Positions 1 through 5,554 of a stretch of 5,554 nt of DNA are shown piece after piece. The stretch comes from Bacteroidota bacterium (lineage in GTDB: Bacteria > Bacteroidota > Bacteroidia > Flavobacteriales > Flavobacteriaceae): contig CANKLD010000089.1 of assembly GCA_947483095.1 (NCBI GenBank), forward strand, positions 1 through 5,554. Direction: 5' to 3'. Every line of letters starts with the position of its first letter. The first letter of the stretch is position 1. Made by a program: the position numbers and the translations under genes. The notes under the pieces are model-generated. The model was not told the origin of the DNA, did not search any database, and saw only the letters and a program-made list of their open reading frames with translations.

Positions 1-309
1 ACTTCTTCAACTAATGAAGTAAAACAATTAATTGGTTTGAACCAAGACTTATCTGGACGAACAGTAATTGTTATTGAAGATATCGTAGACACCGGAAATA
101 CTGTTGCGGAATTGAAAGAGTTGTTCAAAAAACAAAATGTAAAACACCTAAAAATTGCCACTTTGTTTTTCAAACCTGAAGCGTATAAAAAAGAAGTGAA
201 AATAGATTATATTGGAATTCGAATTCCAAATAAATTCATCGTTGGCTTCGGATTGGATTATGACGGTTTAGGAAGAAATTTACCTGAAGTATATCAATTA
301 AAAGAATAA
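1..309 (+). CDS. hpt: Hypoxanthine phosphoribosyltransferase, 3' part (5' end outside window)
   Basis: The frame is open from base 1 to a TAA at 307-309, giving 102 residues of a family usually near 175-180, so the N-terminal part lies upstream. The enzyme salvages hypoxanthine or guanine by joining it to PRPP to give IMP or GMP in the cytoplasm. Visible motifs: the end of the flexible catalytic loop at the left edge (TSSTNEV, residues 1-7), the PRPP-binding signature EDIVDTG (26-32), a lysine in LFFKP (K58) at the place of the family's purine-contacting Lys, and the purine pocket IPNKFIVGFGLDYDGLGRNL (75-94) with the metal-site Asp at D86. A TTG at 37 lies inside the conserved fold and is not the start. 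adk follows after 28 bp in another frame. From memory, some relatives encode HPRT and Adk as one fused protein; here they are separate. Base specificity (hypoxanthine versus guanine or xanthine) cannot be settled. Confidence 0.93.
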   Translation, partial: TSSTNEVKQLIGLNQDLSGRTVIVIEDIVDTGNTVAELKELFKKQNVKHLKIATLFFKPEAYKKEVKIDYIGIRIPNKFIVGFGLDYDGLGRNLPEVYQLKE

Positions 310-337
310 ATAACTACAACTACAACACCATTACATC

Positions 338-910
338 ATGATTAACATTGTCTTATTTGGAAAGCCAGGGGCTGGAAAAGGAACTCAAGCAGAATTTTTA
401 AAAGAAAAATACAATCTAACTCATTTATCCACTGGTGATATTTTTAGATACAATATAAAAAATGAAACTGACTTAGGAAAATTGGCCAAAAGTTACATGG
501 ACAATGGGGATTTGGTTCCTGATGAAGTTACCATAAAAATGTTACAAGACACCGTTGAAAAAAATCCGGATACTAAAGGCTTTTTATTTGACGGATTCCC
601 TAGAACATTGGCACAAGCTGAAGCTTTAGATAAATTTTTAGCTACAAAAAATTGGAATATCACTGCAACAATTGCATTGGAAGCAGACGATGAAATCTTA
701 ATTAAAAGATTGTTAGAAAGAGGAAAAACAAGCGGAAGAGTTGACGATCAAGATGAAGATAAAATTAGAAATCGTTACCAAGAATACAATGAAAAAACCG
801 CACCTTTAATCGATTTTTATAGCGCTCAAAATAAATTTTATCCTGTTGATGGAATTGGTTCTATTGAAGAAATTACCCAACGATTGAGTGCTGTAATAGA
901 AAGTTTATAA
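338..910 (+). CDS. adk: Adenylate kinase, short form without zinc-type LID
   Basis: This cytoplasmic nucleoside monophosphate kinase interconverts ATP + AMP and 2 ADP. The 190-residue protein starts at its only sensible ATG, two residues before the first beta strand. Motifs: P-loop GKPGAGKGT (8-16), AMP-binding STGDIFR (31-37), DGFPRT (85-90) whose Arg contacts AMP, and the LID region RGKTSGRVDDQDEDKIRNR (128-146) with catalytic arginines. The LID is short and has no Cys4 zinc site, which explains the length of 190 against about 215 for the long bacterial form. The Lys in the second P-loop position (GKPG where GPPG or GAPG is commoner) does not touch the core G-x-x-G-x-G-K-G-T pattern. The leader has no Shine-Dalgarno and holds two copies of AACTAC (312-323). 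The gene sits 28 bp after hpt and 38 bp before obg, probably on the same transcript. A strong inverted repeat covers its stop codon. Confidence 0.97.
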   Translation: MINIVLFGKPGAGKGTQAEFLKEKYNLTHLSTGDIFRYNIKNETDLGKLAKSYMDNGDLVPDEVTIKMLQDTVEKNPDTKGFLFDGFPRTLAQAEALDKFLATKNWNITATIALEADDEILIKRLLERGKTSGRVDDQDEDKIRNRYQEYNEKTAPLIDFYSAQNKFYPVDGIGSIEEITQRLSAVIESL

Positions 911-921
911 CTTTCTATTAC
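893..921 (+). repeat. Perfect 12-bp inverted repeat over the adk stop codon
   Basis: The left arm GTAATAGAAAGT (893-904) and right arm ACTTTCTATTAC (910-921) are exact reverse complements around the 5-nt loop TTATA. The adk stop TAA (908-910) falls in the loop and the first base of the right arm. No T-run follows (the next bases are TAACTAATTTAG), so it does not look like an ordinary intrinsic terminator. In RNA it could form a stem of 12 or 13 bp between adk and obg. Possible roles are mRNA 3'-end protection, processing, or partial attenuation before obg; these are inference. The pairing is seen directly. Confidence 0.8.
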
Positions 922-948
922 TAACTAATTTAGAATAAAAACAAGAAA

Positions 949-1983
949 ATGACTGAAGGAAATTTCGTAGATTACGTAAAAATATATGTTTCCTCTGGAA
1001 AAGGCGGAAAGGGTTCTACCCATTTGCACAGGGAAAAATTTATTGAAAAAGGAGGTCCTGATGGCGGTGATGGTGGTCGAGGCGGACACGTATATCTAGT
1101 TGGAAACAAAAGTCTTTGGACCTTATTTCATTTAAAATTTGCAAGACACGTAAAAGCAGGACACGGTGGAGATGGTGGAGGCGACCGAAGTACGGGTGCC
1201 GATGGCGATGATAAATTTATAGAAGTACCTCTAGGAACCGTAGTCCGTGACAAAGAAACGAATGAGATTTTATTCGAAATTACTGACCATGGCGAAAAGA
1301 GAATTGTAGCCGTTGGCGGAAAAGGCGGTTTGGGAAACTGGCATTTTAGAAGCTCAACCAATCAAACGCCGAGGTATTCCCAACCTGGTTTGCCTTCCAC
1401 AGAAGTGGATATGATTTTGGAATTGAAGGTGCTTGCCGATGTAGGTTTAGTAGGTTTTCCAAATGCTGGAAAATCAACTTTACTTTCAGTGTTGACCTCT
1501 GCGAAACCAAAAATTGCCGATTATCCATTTACAACCTTAAAACCAAATCTTGGAATTGTGGCGTACCGTGATTTTCAATCCTTTGTAATCGCCGATATTC
1601 CCGGTATTATCGAAGGTGCCGCAGAAGGAAAAGGTCTTGGTCATTACTTTTTACGACACATCGAAAGAAATTCCACGTTGCTGTTTTTAATTCCTGTAGA
1701 CACTCCAAATATCAAAGATGAATTCGATATTTTAGTTAATGAATTGACGAAATACAACCCTGAAATGTTGGATAAAGAACGCATTGTTGTGATTTCAAAA
1801 TGCGATATGTTGGACGACGAACTCAAATCAGAATTGAAAACCCAGTTGGATAAAGATTTCGCAGGAACTCCTTATTTATTCATTTCATCCGTTGCGCAAC
1901 AAGGACTTACCGAATTAAAAGACAAACTTTGGAACATGCTTAATAGGGAAGATGAACTTCCTGAAAATAGTCACAACCTATAA
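949..1983 (+). CDS. obg: Obg/CgtA GTPase, short form lacking the OCT domain
   Basis: Obg is an essential GTPase that binds the 50S subunit during late assembly and in many bacteria responds to ppGpp. The N-terminal glycine-rich Obg fold (about 5-160) is clear: [16 protein letters not shown], then [12 protein letters not shown] (35-46) and GHGGDGGG (71-78). The G domain follows: G1 GFPNAGKS (169-176), switch I with YPFTT (192-196), G3 DIPG (216-219), G4 SKCD (283-286) and G5 near SSVAQ (313-317). G4 has Ser where the usual motif is NKxD. The protein ends at 344 residues, soon after the G domain, with a short acidic tail, so the OCT domain of longer Obg proteins (E. coli ObgE about 390 residues) is absent. 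The ATG is at 949 behind an A-rich leader without Shine-Dalgarno, 38 bp after adk. A hairpin terminator starts 4 bp after the stop. Confidence 0.97.
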   Translation: MTEGNFVDYVKIYVSSGKGGKGSTHLHREKFIEKGGPDGGDGGRGGHVYLVGNKSLWTLFHLKFARHVKAGHGGDGGGDRSTGADGDDKFIEVPLGTVVRDKETNEILFEITDHGEKRIVAVGGKGGLGNWHFRSSTNQTPRYSQPGLPSTEVDMILELKVLADVGLVGFPNAGKSTLLSVLTSAKPKIADYPFTTLKPNLGIVAYRDFQSFVIADIPGIIEGAAEGKGLGHYFLRHIERNSTLLFLIPVDTPNIKDEFDILVNELTKYNPEMLDKERIVVISKCDMLDDELKSELKTQLDKDFAGTPYLFISSVAQQGLTELKDKLWNMLNREDELPENSHNL

Positions 1984-1986
1984 ATT

Positions 1987-2014
1987 AAAAAGCCATCTGA
2001 AGATGGCTTTTTTT
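1987..2014. terminator. Bidirectional intrinsic terminator between convergent genes
   Basis: The stem AGCCATC (1991-1997) pairs with GATGGCT (2002-2008) around the loop TGAA. A T-run (2008-2014) follows on the + strand and an A-run (1987-1991) precedes it, which reads as a T-run on the - strand. It lies in the 33-bp gap between the stop of obg (+) and the stop of the glycosyltransferase gene (-), so one hairpin can end both transcripts. Confidence 0.9.
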
Positions 2015-2016
2015 AA

Positions 2017-3006
2017 TTAATCATTATAGGTGTCAAATAAATATTGGAGTGTTTTTGGAATATCGTTCGCCTCAATTTTTGGATATTCAATTTTTCCATT
2101 CAACCAATTTTCAATTTCAACATGAAAATGATTTCCCACTTTGCTAAGCACCGGAACTCCCAGTAATTTTAAAGCAGCCGCATTACATTCTTGTTCATAA
2201 TGATTTTGAATAGGAATACTAAGCACCTTTTTATTTAAAAACAATGCCTCGGCAGGAGTTTCAAAACCGCCACCAGTAATAATTCCATGACTAGTGATTA
2301 AACTATCGTTGAATAGTTTTTGGTTTACCGGAAAGTAAGTAATATTTCCAACAGTATACGGCTTTTTAATATCATTCAAAAACCAATGAAATTTCATGTT
2401 ACTTACTTTTCTAAAGGCTGTTTCTAAACACTCTTTATCAAAGGAAGGCAGGTAAACAGAAATGTGATTTAAATCGGACGGAGAAGCTTTTACTATGTCA
2501 TCTTTAATAATTGGAGGATGAATAAACGTATCGTATTCTTTAAAATGCAGTCCCAAATATTTATTTGCTGGAGCATATTTTTGCAAAACCAACTCCCCCA
2601 TTAAATTACTATTTTGTGATCTTGGCGTCGACTTCGATTTAAAACTCGCTTGATGGCCAAATTGCACCGACCTTACTTTTTGAAGTTTTGAAGCCAAAGC
2701 GGTAACCGAATCAAAATCGTTAATCACCACATCGTAATCAGATAAAGGCAACGCTTTTGCATCGCGATACATTTGCACAGGATTGATATTTTTGGCGATT
2801 TCCCAATAATCCAACCCACCGCATTTGCTGTAATGCAAGCTACAACCTTTGCTTTTATATTTAATTGGAATGTCTACATTTAAACTAGCATTATTGCCAC
2901 TCATAAAAAAGTCGACAGTACCAAATTTTTTCAAATAAGGATACAACTGCACCGCCCTACTTACATGTCCGTTGCCCGTGGCTTGTATCGCGTAAAATAT
3001 TTTCAT
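2017..3006 (-). CDS. GT-B glycosyltransferase, MJ1255/VC2487-like
   Basis: This 329-residue protein looks like a GT-B fold glycosyltransferase of the group related to UDP-glycosyltransferases and MurG/MGDG synthases. The N-terminal strand MKIFYAIQATGNGHVSR (1-17) carries the G-N-G-H-x-x-R turn used for acceptor or catalysis in this group. The C-terminal donor site shows ITGGGFETPAEAL (243-255) and IPIQNHYEQECNA (264-276), the G-G-x-x-T...P-x-x-x-Q-x-E pattern that holds a nucleotide sugar. There is no signal peptide or clear membrane helix, so it is probably cytosolic or bound to the inner face of the membrane. Donor and acceptor are unknown. The ATG at 3006 lies 17 bp after the stop of the phosphoesterase gene upstream, so the two are probably cotranscribed and may act in one pathway. 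The gene ends at the shared terminator with obg. The fold is well supported; the subfamily name is from memory of its motifs. Confidence 0.85.
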   Translation of the reverse strand: MKIFYAIQATGNGHVSRAVQLYPYLKKFGTVDFFMSGNNASLNVDIPIKYKSKGCSLHYSKCGGLDYWEIAKNINPVQMYRDAKALPLSDYDVVINDFDSVTALASKLQKVRSVQFGHQASFKSKSTPRSQNSNLMGELVLQKYAPANKYLGLHFKEYDTFIHPPIIKDDIVKASPSDLNHISVYLPSFDKECLETAFRKVSNMKFHWFLNDIKKPYTVGNITYFPVNQKLFNDSLITSHGIITGGGFETPAEALFLNKKVLSIPIQNHYEQECNAAALKLLGVPVLSKVGNHFHVEIENWLNGKIEYPKIEANDIPKTLQYLFDTYND

Positions 3007-3023
3007 TTGTGGTTTAAATTTAG

Positions 3024-3839
3024 TTAGGAAAGAATTTTGAAAGCATAATCTTCTGAAACCAATTCCTCAACTGCTTCAGAATTCTTGTAATGCTCTTTTT
3101 TGTACTGATATATGCTCCATTCGGAATTTTTATATTCCAGAGCCGTTAAGTTTTCAACCCAATCGCCACTATTTAAATACAATACTGATCCATTTTCATT
3201 GGTAACCACTCTCTTTTGAGGATTATGAATGTGACCACAAACCACATAATCGAATTTTTTATCGATGGCAATTTCTGCAGCCGTTTTTTCAAAATCGGTA
3301 ATGAACGCCACAGCTTTTTTAACACTGTCTTTTACTTTCTTAGAAAAACTTCTCTTTTCTTTTCCTAATAATACCATTACCCAATTCAAGAAACTATTTA
3401 TTAATATCAACAAATCATAGCCTTTACCGCCAATTTTAGCCAATATTTTAGCATACCCTTGTGTGGAAGAATCGAATACGTCCCCATGGAAAATCCATGC
3501 TTTTTTTCCATCTAAATCTAAAACTAGTTTGTCAACCAATTCAAATTTGCCCAAAATAAGGTCCGAATATTTTCGCAACACCTCATCGTGATTTCCGGTG
3601 ATATAAATTAAGCGGGTACCGTTGGCCGACATTTTAATAATGTGACGCAAAACATTCATGTGGGAGGAGGGAAAATAACTTTTGGAAAAGTTCCACATAT
3701 CAATGATATCGCCGTTTAAAACTAAAGTTTTGGGTTGAATAGATTTTAAATATTGGAGCAATTCGGTAGCTTGACATCCGTAGGTTCCAAGGTGAACATC
3801 ACTTATGACTACTAATGGAATTTTTCTTTTATTTTTCAT
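3024..3839 (-). CDS. LpxH-like metallophosphoesterase (UDP-2,3-diacylglucosamine diphosphatase family)
   Basis: This is a calcineurin-like phosphoesterase with all ligands of a two-metal site. Counting from the chosen ATG (271 residues): SDVHLG (13-18; D14, H16), NGDIIDMW (42-49; D44), GNHD (82-85; N83), HGDVFD (118-123; H118) and GHIH (202-205; H203, H205). Between the last two motifs is a hydrophobic stretch (about 142-159, LLILINSFLNWVMVLL) and then a basic helix, placed like the membrane-facing cap of LpxH. LpxH cleaves UDP-2,3-diacylglucosamine to lipid X in lipid A synthesis. Proteobacterial LpxH has GNRD with a substrate-contacting Arg where this protein has GNHD, so true LpxH activity is not assured. 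Start choice: the frame extends to a TTG at 3854, but the ATG at 3837-3839 follows an A-rich CTAAAA leader and leaves MKNKRKIPLVVISD, a normal N-terminus. It is the first gene of a pair with the glycosyltransferase, 17 bp apart. It could be a glycolipid or nucleotide-lipid phosphatase. Confidence 0.86.
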   Translation of the reverse strand: MKNKRKIPLVVISDVHLGTYGCQATELLQYLKSIQPKTLVLNGDIIDMWNFSKSYFPSSHMNVLRHIIKMSANGTRLIYITGNHDEVLRKYSDLILGKFELVDKLVLDLDGKKAWIFHGDVFDSSTQGYAKILAKIGGKGYDLLILINSFLNWVMVLLGKEKRSFSKKVKDSVKKAVAFITDFEKTAAEIAIDKKFDYVVCGHIHNPQKRVVTNENGSVLYLNSGDWVENLTALEYKNSEWSIYQYKKEHYKNSEAVEELVSEDYAFKILS

Positions 3840-4034
3840 TTTTAGTTTTAACAAAATTGCTACTGTAATGTTAATTTATCGTGCTTTTAATTTTATCTTA
3901 ACGTTATTTGTTTTTACAAAAGTTAAATTAATGAAAATATGAAAAATATTGTTAAAATTATTACTTTTCAAAGTTGGCATGCCAATAGAATTCTGAAAAA
4001 GAATTATATTCGCAGTTATTAAAAAACTAACACT
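3840..4034. promoter_or_regulatory. AT-rich divergent intergenic region
   Basis: This 195-bp spacer separates the start of the - strand phosphoesterase gene from the + strand peptidase gene, so both promoters should lie here. I found no full Bacteroidetes-type promoter (TTG, about 19 bp, TAnnTTTG). The nearest -7-like matches are TATATTCG at 4005-4012 for the peptidase gene and CAATTTTG (complement of 3852-3859) for the phosphoesterase gene. Each is one mismatch from the consensus and neither has a well-spaced TTG. Small palindromes are TAACGTTA (3899-3906), AGAATTCT (3987-3994) and a 12-bp one at 3974-3985. No open frame worth calling is present. Confidence 0.5.
3974..3985. promoter_or_regulatory. 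Perfect 12-bp palindrome TTGGCATGCCAA, candidate operator
   Basis: The 12 bases equal their own reverse complement, and the core GGCATGCC is a GC-rich island in a very AT-rich spacer. It ends 49 bp before the ATG of the S46 peptidase gene and lies 134 bp from the phosphoesterase start. Position and symmetry fit a dimeric regulator site near the peptidase promoter. No regulator is encoded in the window, and I do not recognise the motif as a known bacterial operator. Confidence 0.35.
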
Positions 4035-5554
4035 ATGAAAAAATTTATTTTATCCCTAATTATTGGGGTTCTATTGATTCCAACGACTGTTAAGGCCGAT
4101 GAAGGAATGTGGTTTTTAATGTTCATTGAACGTTTGAATCACCGAGATATGCAAAAAATGGGGTTGCAATTGACTGCTGAAGAAATTTACAGCATCAACA
4201 ACCACAGTTTGAAAGATGCAATTGTTCAATTTAACGGAGGTTGTACTGCCGAAGTAATTTCTAAAGACGGATTGGTTTTAACCAATCACCATTGTGGATA
4301 TGATGCAATCGCTGAATTATCTACTGCCGATAAAAACTATTTGAAAGACGGTTATTGGGCTGCAAATAAAGCTTCAGAAATGAAACCATCGAGTTTATAC
4401 GTTCGGTTTTTTGTACGTATGGACGATTGTTCAAAACGTGTTTTGGCAAAGTTAAACGATAAAATGACAGAAGCGGAAAGAGAAAAAGCTGTAAACCAAG
4501 AAATTGCTGCCATTGAAAAAGAAAATAATGAAGGAGGAAAATATACCGTTTCTGTTCGTCCGTTTTTTCAAGGAAATGAATATTACTATTTTGTTTACCA
4601 AGATTATAAAGACGTTCGTTTAGTAGGAACTCCTCCTGAAAGTCTTGGAAAATTTGGTGGCGATACCGATAACTGGGAATGGCCACGTCACACAGCCGAT
4701 TTTTCTATGTTTAGAATTTACGCTGACAAGGATGGAAATCCTGCAGACTATTCTACATCAAATATTCCGTTAAGTCCAAAACACTATTTGCCTGTAAACT
4801 TGAACGGAGTAAAAGAAGGTGATTTTGCAATGATATTGGGTTATCCTGGAAGAACAAACCGTTGGATGCCAGCGGCTGGAATTGAGCAAAACGTGAAATT
4901 TGCATATCCTGCCTGGGTTGAAGGTGCTAAAACCGGTATGGACAACATTAAAAAATATATGGATCAAAGTGATGCTCTTCGATTAATATATGCTTCAAAA
5001 TTTGCTTCGACTGCCAATTATTGGAAAAACCGTCAAGGGATGATTGATGCTTTAAGTAAATTTCAAACATCAAAATCTAAAGCAGCTCAAGAAACTAAGT
5101 TTGATAAATGGGCAAATAAAGCCGTAAACAAAGCTAAATATGGAAATGTAATTTCAAATATAAATGCTTACTATGCATTGACAAATGAGAAATCACGTCA
5201 TGATAATTACCTACAACAATTAATGAGAACCTCATCGTTTGGAACAATTGGTCGTTCATTAGGAAGGCAATTGGATGCTTATGCAAAAGCAGATGGTACA
5301 AAACGTCTTACGATGGCTCCTAAAATTATTGAAATGGCTGATGGTTTCTTTAAAGATTCTTTCATCCCTGCTGAAAAAGATATCTTAACAGCTGAATTAA
5401 AATTGTATGCTACAAAATCTGTAGGATATGGAATTGCTCCAATGGTAGAAAAAATTGGAAAAGACAACAACTACGATTATTCTAAATTTGTAAATGCTGC
5501 TTTTGAAATGAGTGTTTTAACTTCATTAGATAAAGTAAAAGCATTTTTAGATTA
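4035..5554 (+). CDS. Secreted S46 dipeptidyl-peptidase (DPP7/DPP11 type), 3' end outside window
   Basis: The frame starts with ATG at 4035 and is open to the window edge: 506 residues of a family usually about 710-720. S46 enzymes are chymotrypsin-fold serine exopeptidases that remove dipeptides from peptide N-termini in the periplasm or at the outer membrane. The N-terminus is a signal peptide (KK, a hydrophobic core at 4-15, then TTVKA), with likely cleavage after A21 giving mature DEGMW, a conserved S46 N-terminus. LTNHHCGYDAI (82-92) holds the catalytic His, probably H86 next to C87. GGDTDNWEWPRHTADFS (208-224) holds N213, W214 and R218, which match the binders of the substrate's N-terminus, and D222 as the likely catalytic Asp. 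N332 in YWKNRQG matches another substrate contact. The nucleophile Ser and the Gly/Arg position separating DPP7 (hydrophobic P1) from DPP11 (acidic P1) lie beyond residue 506, so specificity is open. It is divergent from the phosphoesterase gene and has no visible operon partner. Confidence 0.94.
   Translation, partial: MKKFILSLIIGVLLIPTTVKADEGMWFLMFIERLNHRDMQKMGLQLTAEEIYSINNHSLKDAIVQFNGGCTAEVISKDGLVLTNHHCGYDAIAELSTADKNYLKDGYWAANKASEMKPSSLYVRFFVRMDDCSKRVLAKLNDKMTEAEREKAVNQEIAAIEKENNEGGKYTVSVRPFFQGNEYYYFVYQDYKDVRLVGTPPESLGKFGGDTDNWEWPRHTADFSMFRIYADKDGNPADYSTSNIPLSPKHYLPVNLNGVKEGDFAMILGYPGRTNRWMPAAGIEQNVKFAYPAWVEGAKTGMDNIKKYMDQSDALRLIYASKFASTANYWKNRQGMIDALSKFQTSKSKAAQETKFDKWANKAVNKAKYGNVISNINAYYALTNEKSRHDNYLQQLMRTSSFGTIGRSLGRQLDAYAKADGTKRLTMAPKIIEMADGFFKDSFIPAEKDILTAELKLYATKSVGYGIAPMVEKIGKDNNYDYSKFVNAAFEMSVLTSLDKVKAFLD

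Noticed and set aside
37..309. A complete 90-residue gene starting at TTG 37
   Set aside because: The same frame is open back to base 1 and the upstream residues match the conserved HPRT loop, so this is the tail of a longer gene.
893..925. Intrinsic terminator between adk and obg
   Set aside because: The stem is strong but AT-rich and no T-run follows it, so the inverted repeat is listed without a terminator call.
1128..1826. Three - strand open frames of 60-77 codons inside obg
   Set aside because: They lie fully opposite conserved Obg and G-domain sequence. The proline- and serine-rich translations are the reverse of the glycine-rich repeats.
3974..3995. Sigma-54 promoter suggested by TTGGCA
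   Set aside because: The GG at 3976-3977 should be followed 10 bases later by GC. The bases there (3988-3989) are GA, so the -12 element is missing.
4005..4012. TATATTCG as a firm -7 promoter element for the peptidase gene
   Set aside because: It has one mismatch from TAnnTTTG, and the only nearby TTG (3974-3976) is 28 bp away instead of about 19. I mention it only as a weak candidate in the intergenic entry.
4321..4686. 121-codon open frame on the - strand inside the peptidase gene
   Set aside because: It is antisense to the strongly supported S46 frame, the protein shows no recognisable motif, and its composition looks like a shadow of the coding strand.
4770..5470. Two - strand open frames of 63-65 codons inside the peptidase gene
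   Set aside because: They are shadows of the S46 coding frame with no leader, motif or neighbour supporting them.

Overview
The window is AT-rich chromosomal DNA that looks like a member of the Flavobacteriia (Bacteroidetes). Three things suggest this: an S46-family dipeptidyl-peptidase, starts with A-rich leaders and no recognisable Shine-Dalgarno sequence, and an Obg GTPase with no C-terminal OCT domain and a serine in its G4 motif. This placement is inference from protein character and not from a marker-gene comparison.

Left block, + strand, 1-1983: the 3' part of a hypoxanthine phosphoribosyltransferase gene (cut by the window edge), then adenylate kinase (adk), then the ribosome-assembly GTPase obg. 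Gaps are 28 and 38 bp, so this is probably one transcript. It joins purine salvage, AMP/ADP balance and a GTPase of large-subunit assembly. A perfect 12-bp inverted repeat with a 5-nt loop covers the adk stop codon. A hairpin with T/A tracts on both sides closes the block.

Middle block, - strand, 2017-3839: two genes read right to left with a 17-bp gap. The first is an LpxH-like metallophosphoesterase with a full set of metal ligands. The second is a GT-B glycosyltransferase resembling the MJ1255/VC2487 group. A phosphoesterase next to a glycosyltransferase suggests a small envelope-glycolipid step, but no substrate can be read from the sequence. The hairpin at 1987-2014 is shared with obg and can end transcription from both sides.

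Right block, + strand: after a 195-bp divergent, AT-rich intergenic region comes a secreted S46 serine dipeptidyl-peptidase (DPP7/DPP11 type), starting at 4035 and cut by the right edge. Its signal peptide, catalytic His and Asp and substrate N-terminus-binding residues are visible. The catalytic Ser and the residue that sets specificity are outside the window. A perfect 12-bp palindrome, TTGGCATGCCAA, lies 49 bp upstream of its start codon and is a candidate operator.

No mobile element, CRISPR array, tRNA or rRNA was seen. The content is mostly conserved housekeeping, and I found no convincing new multi-gene system. The items most worth a second look are the adk-stop hairpin, the phosphoesterase/glycosyltransferase pair and the palindrome before the peptidase gene.
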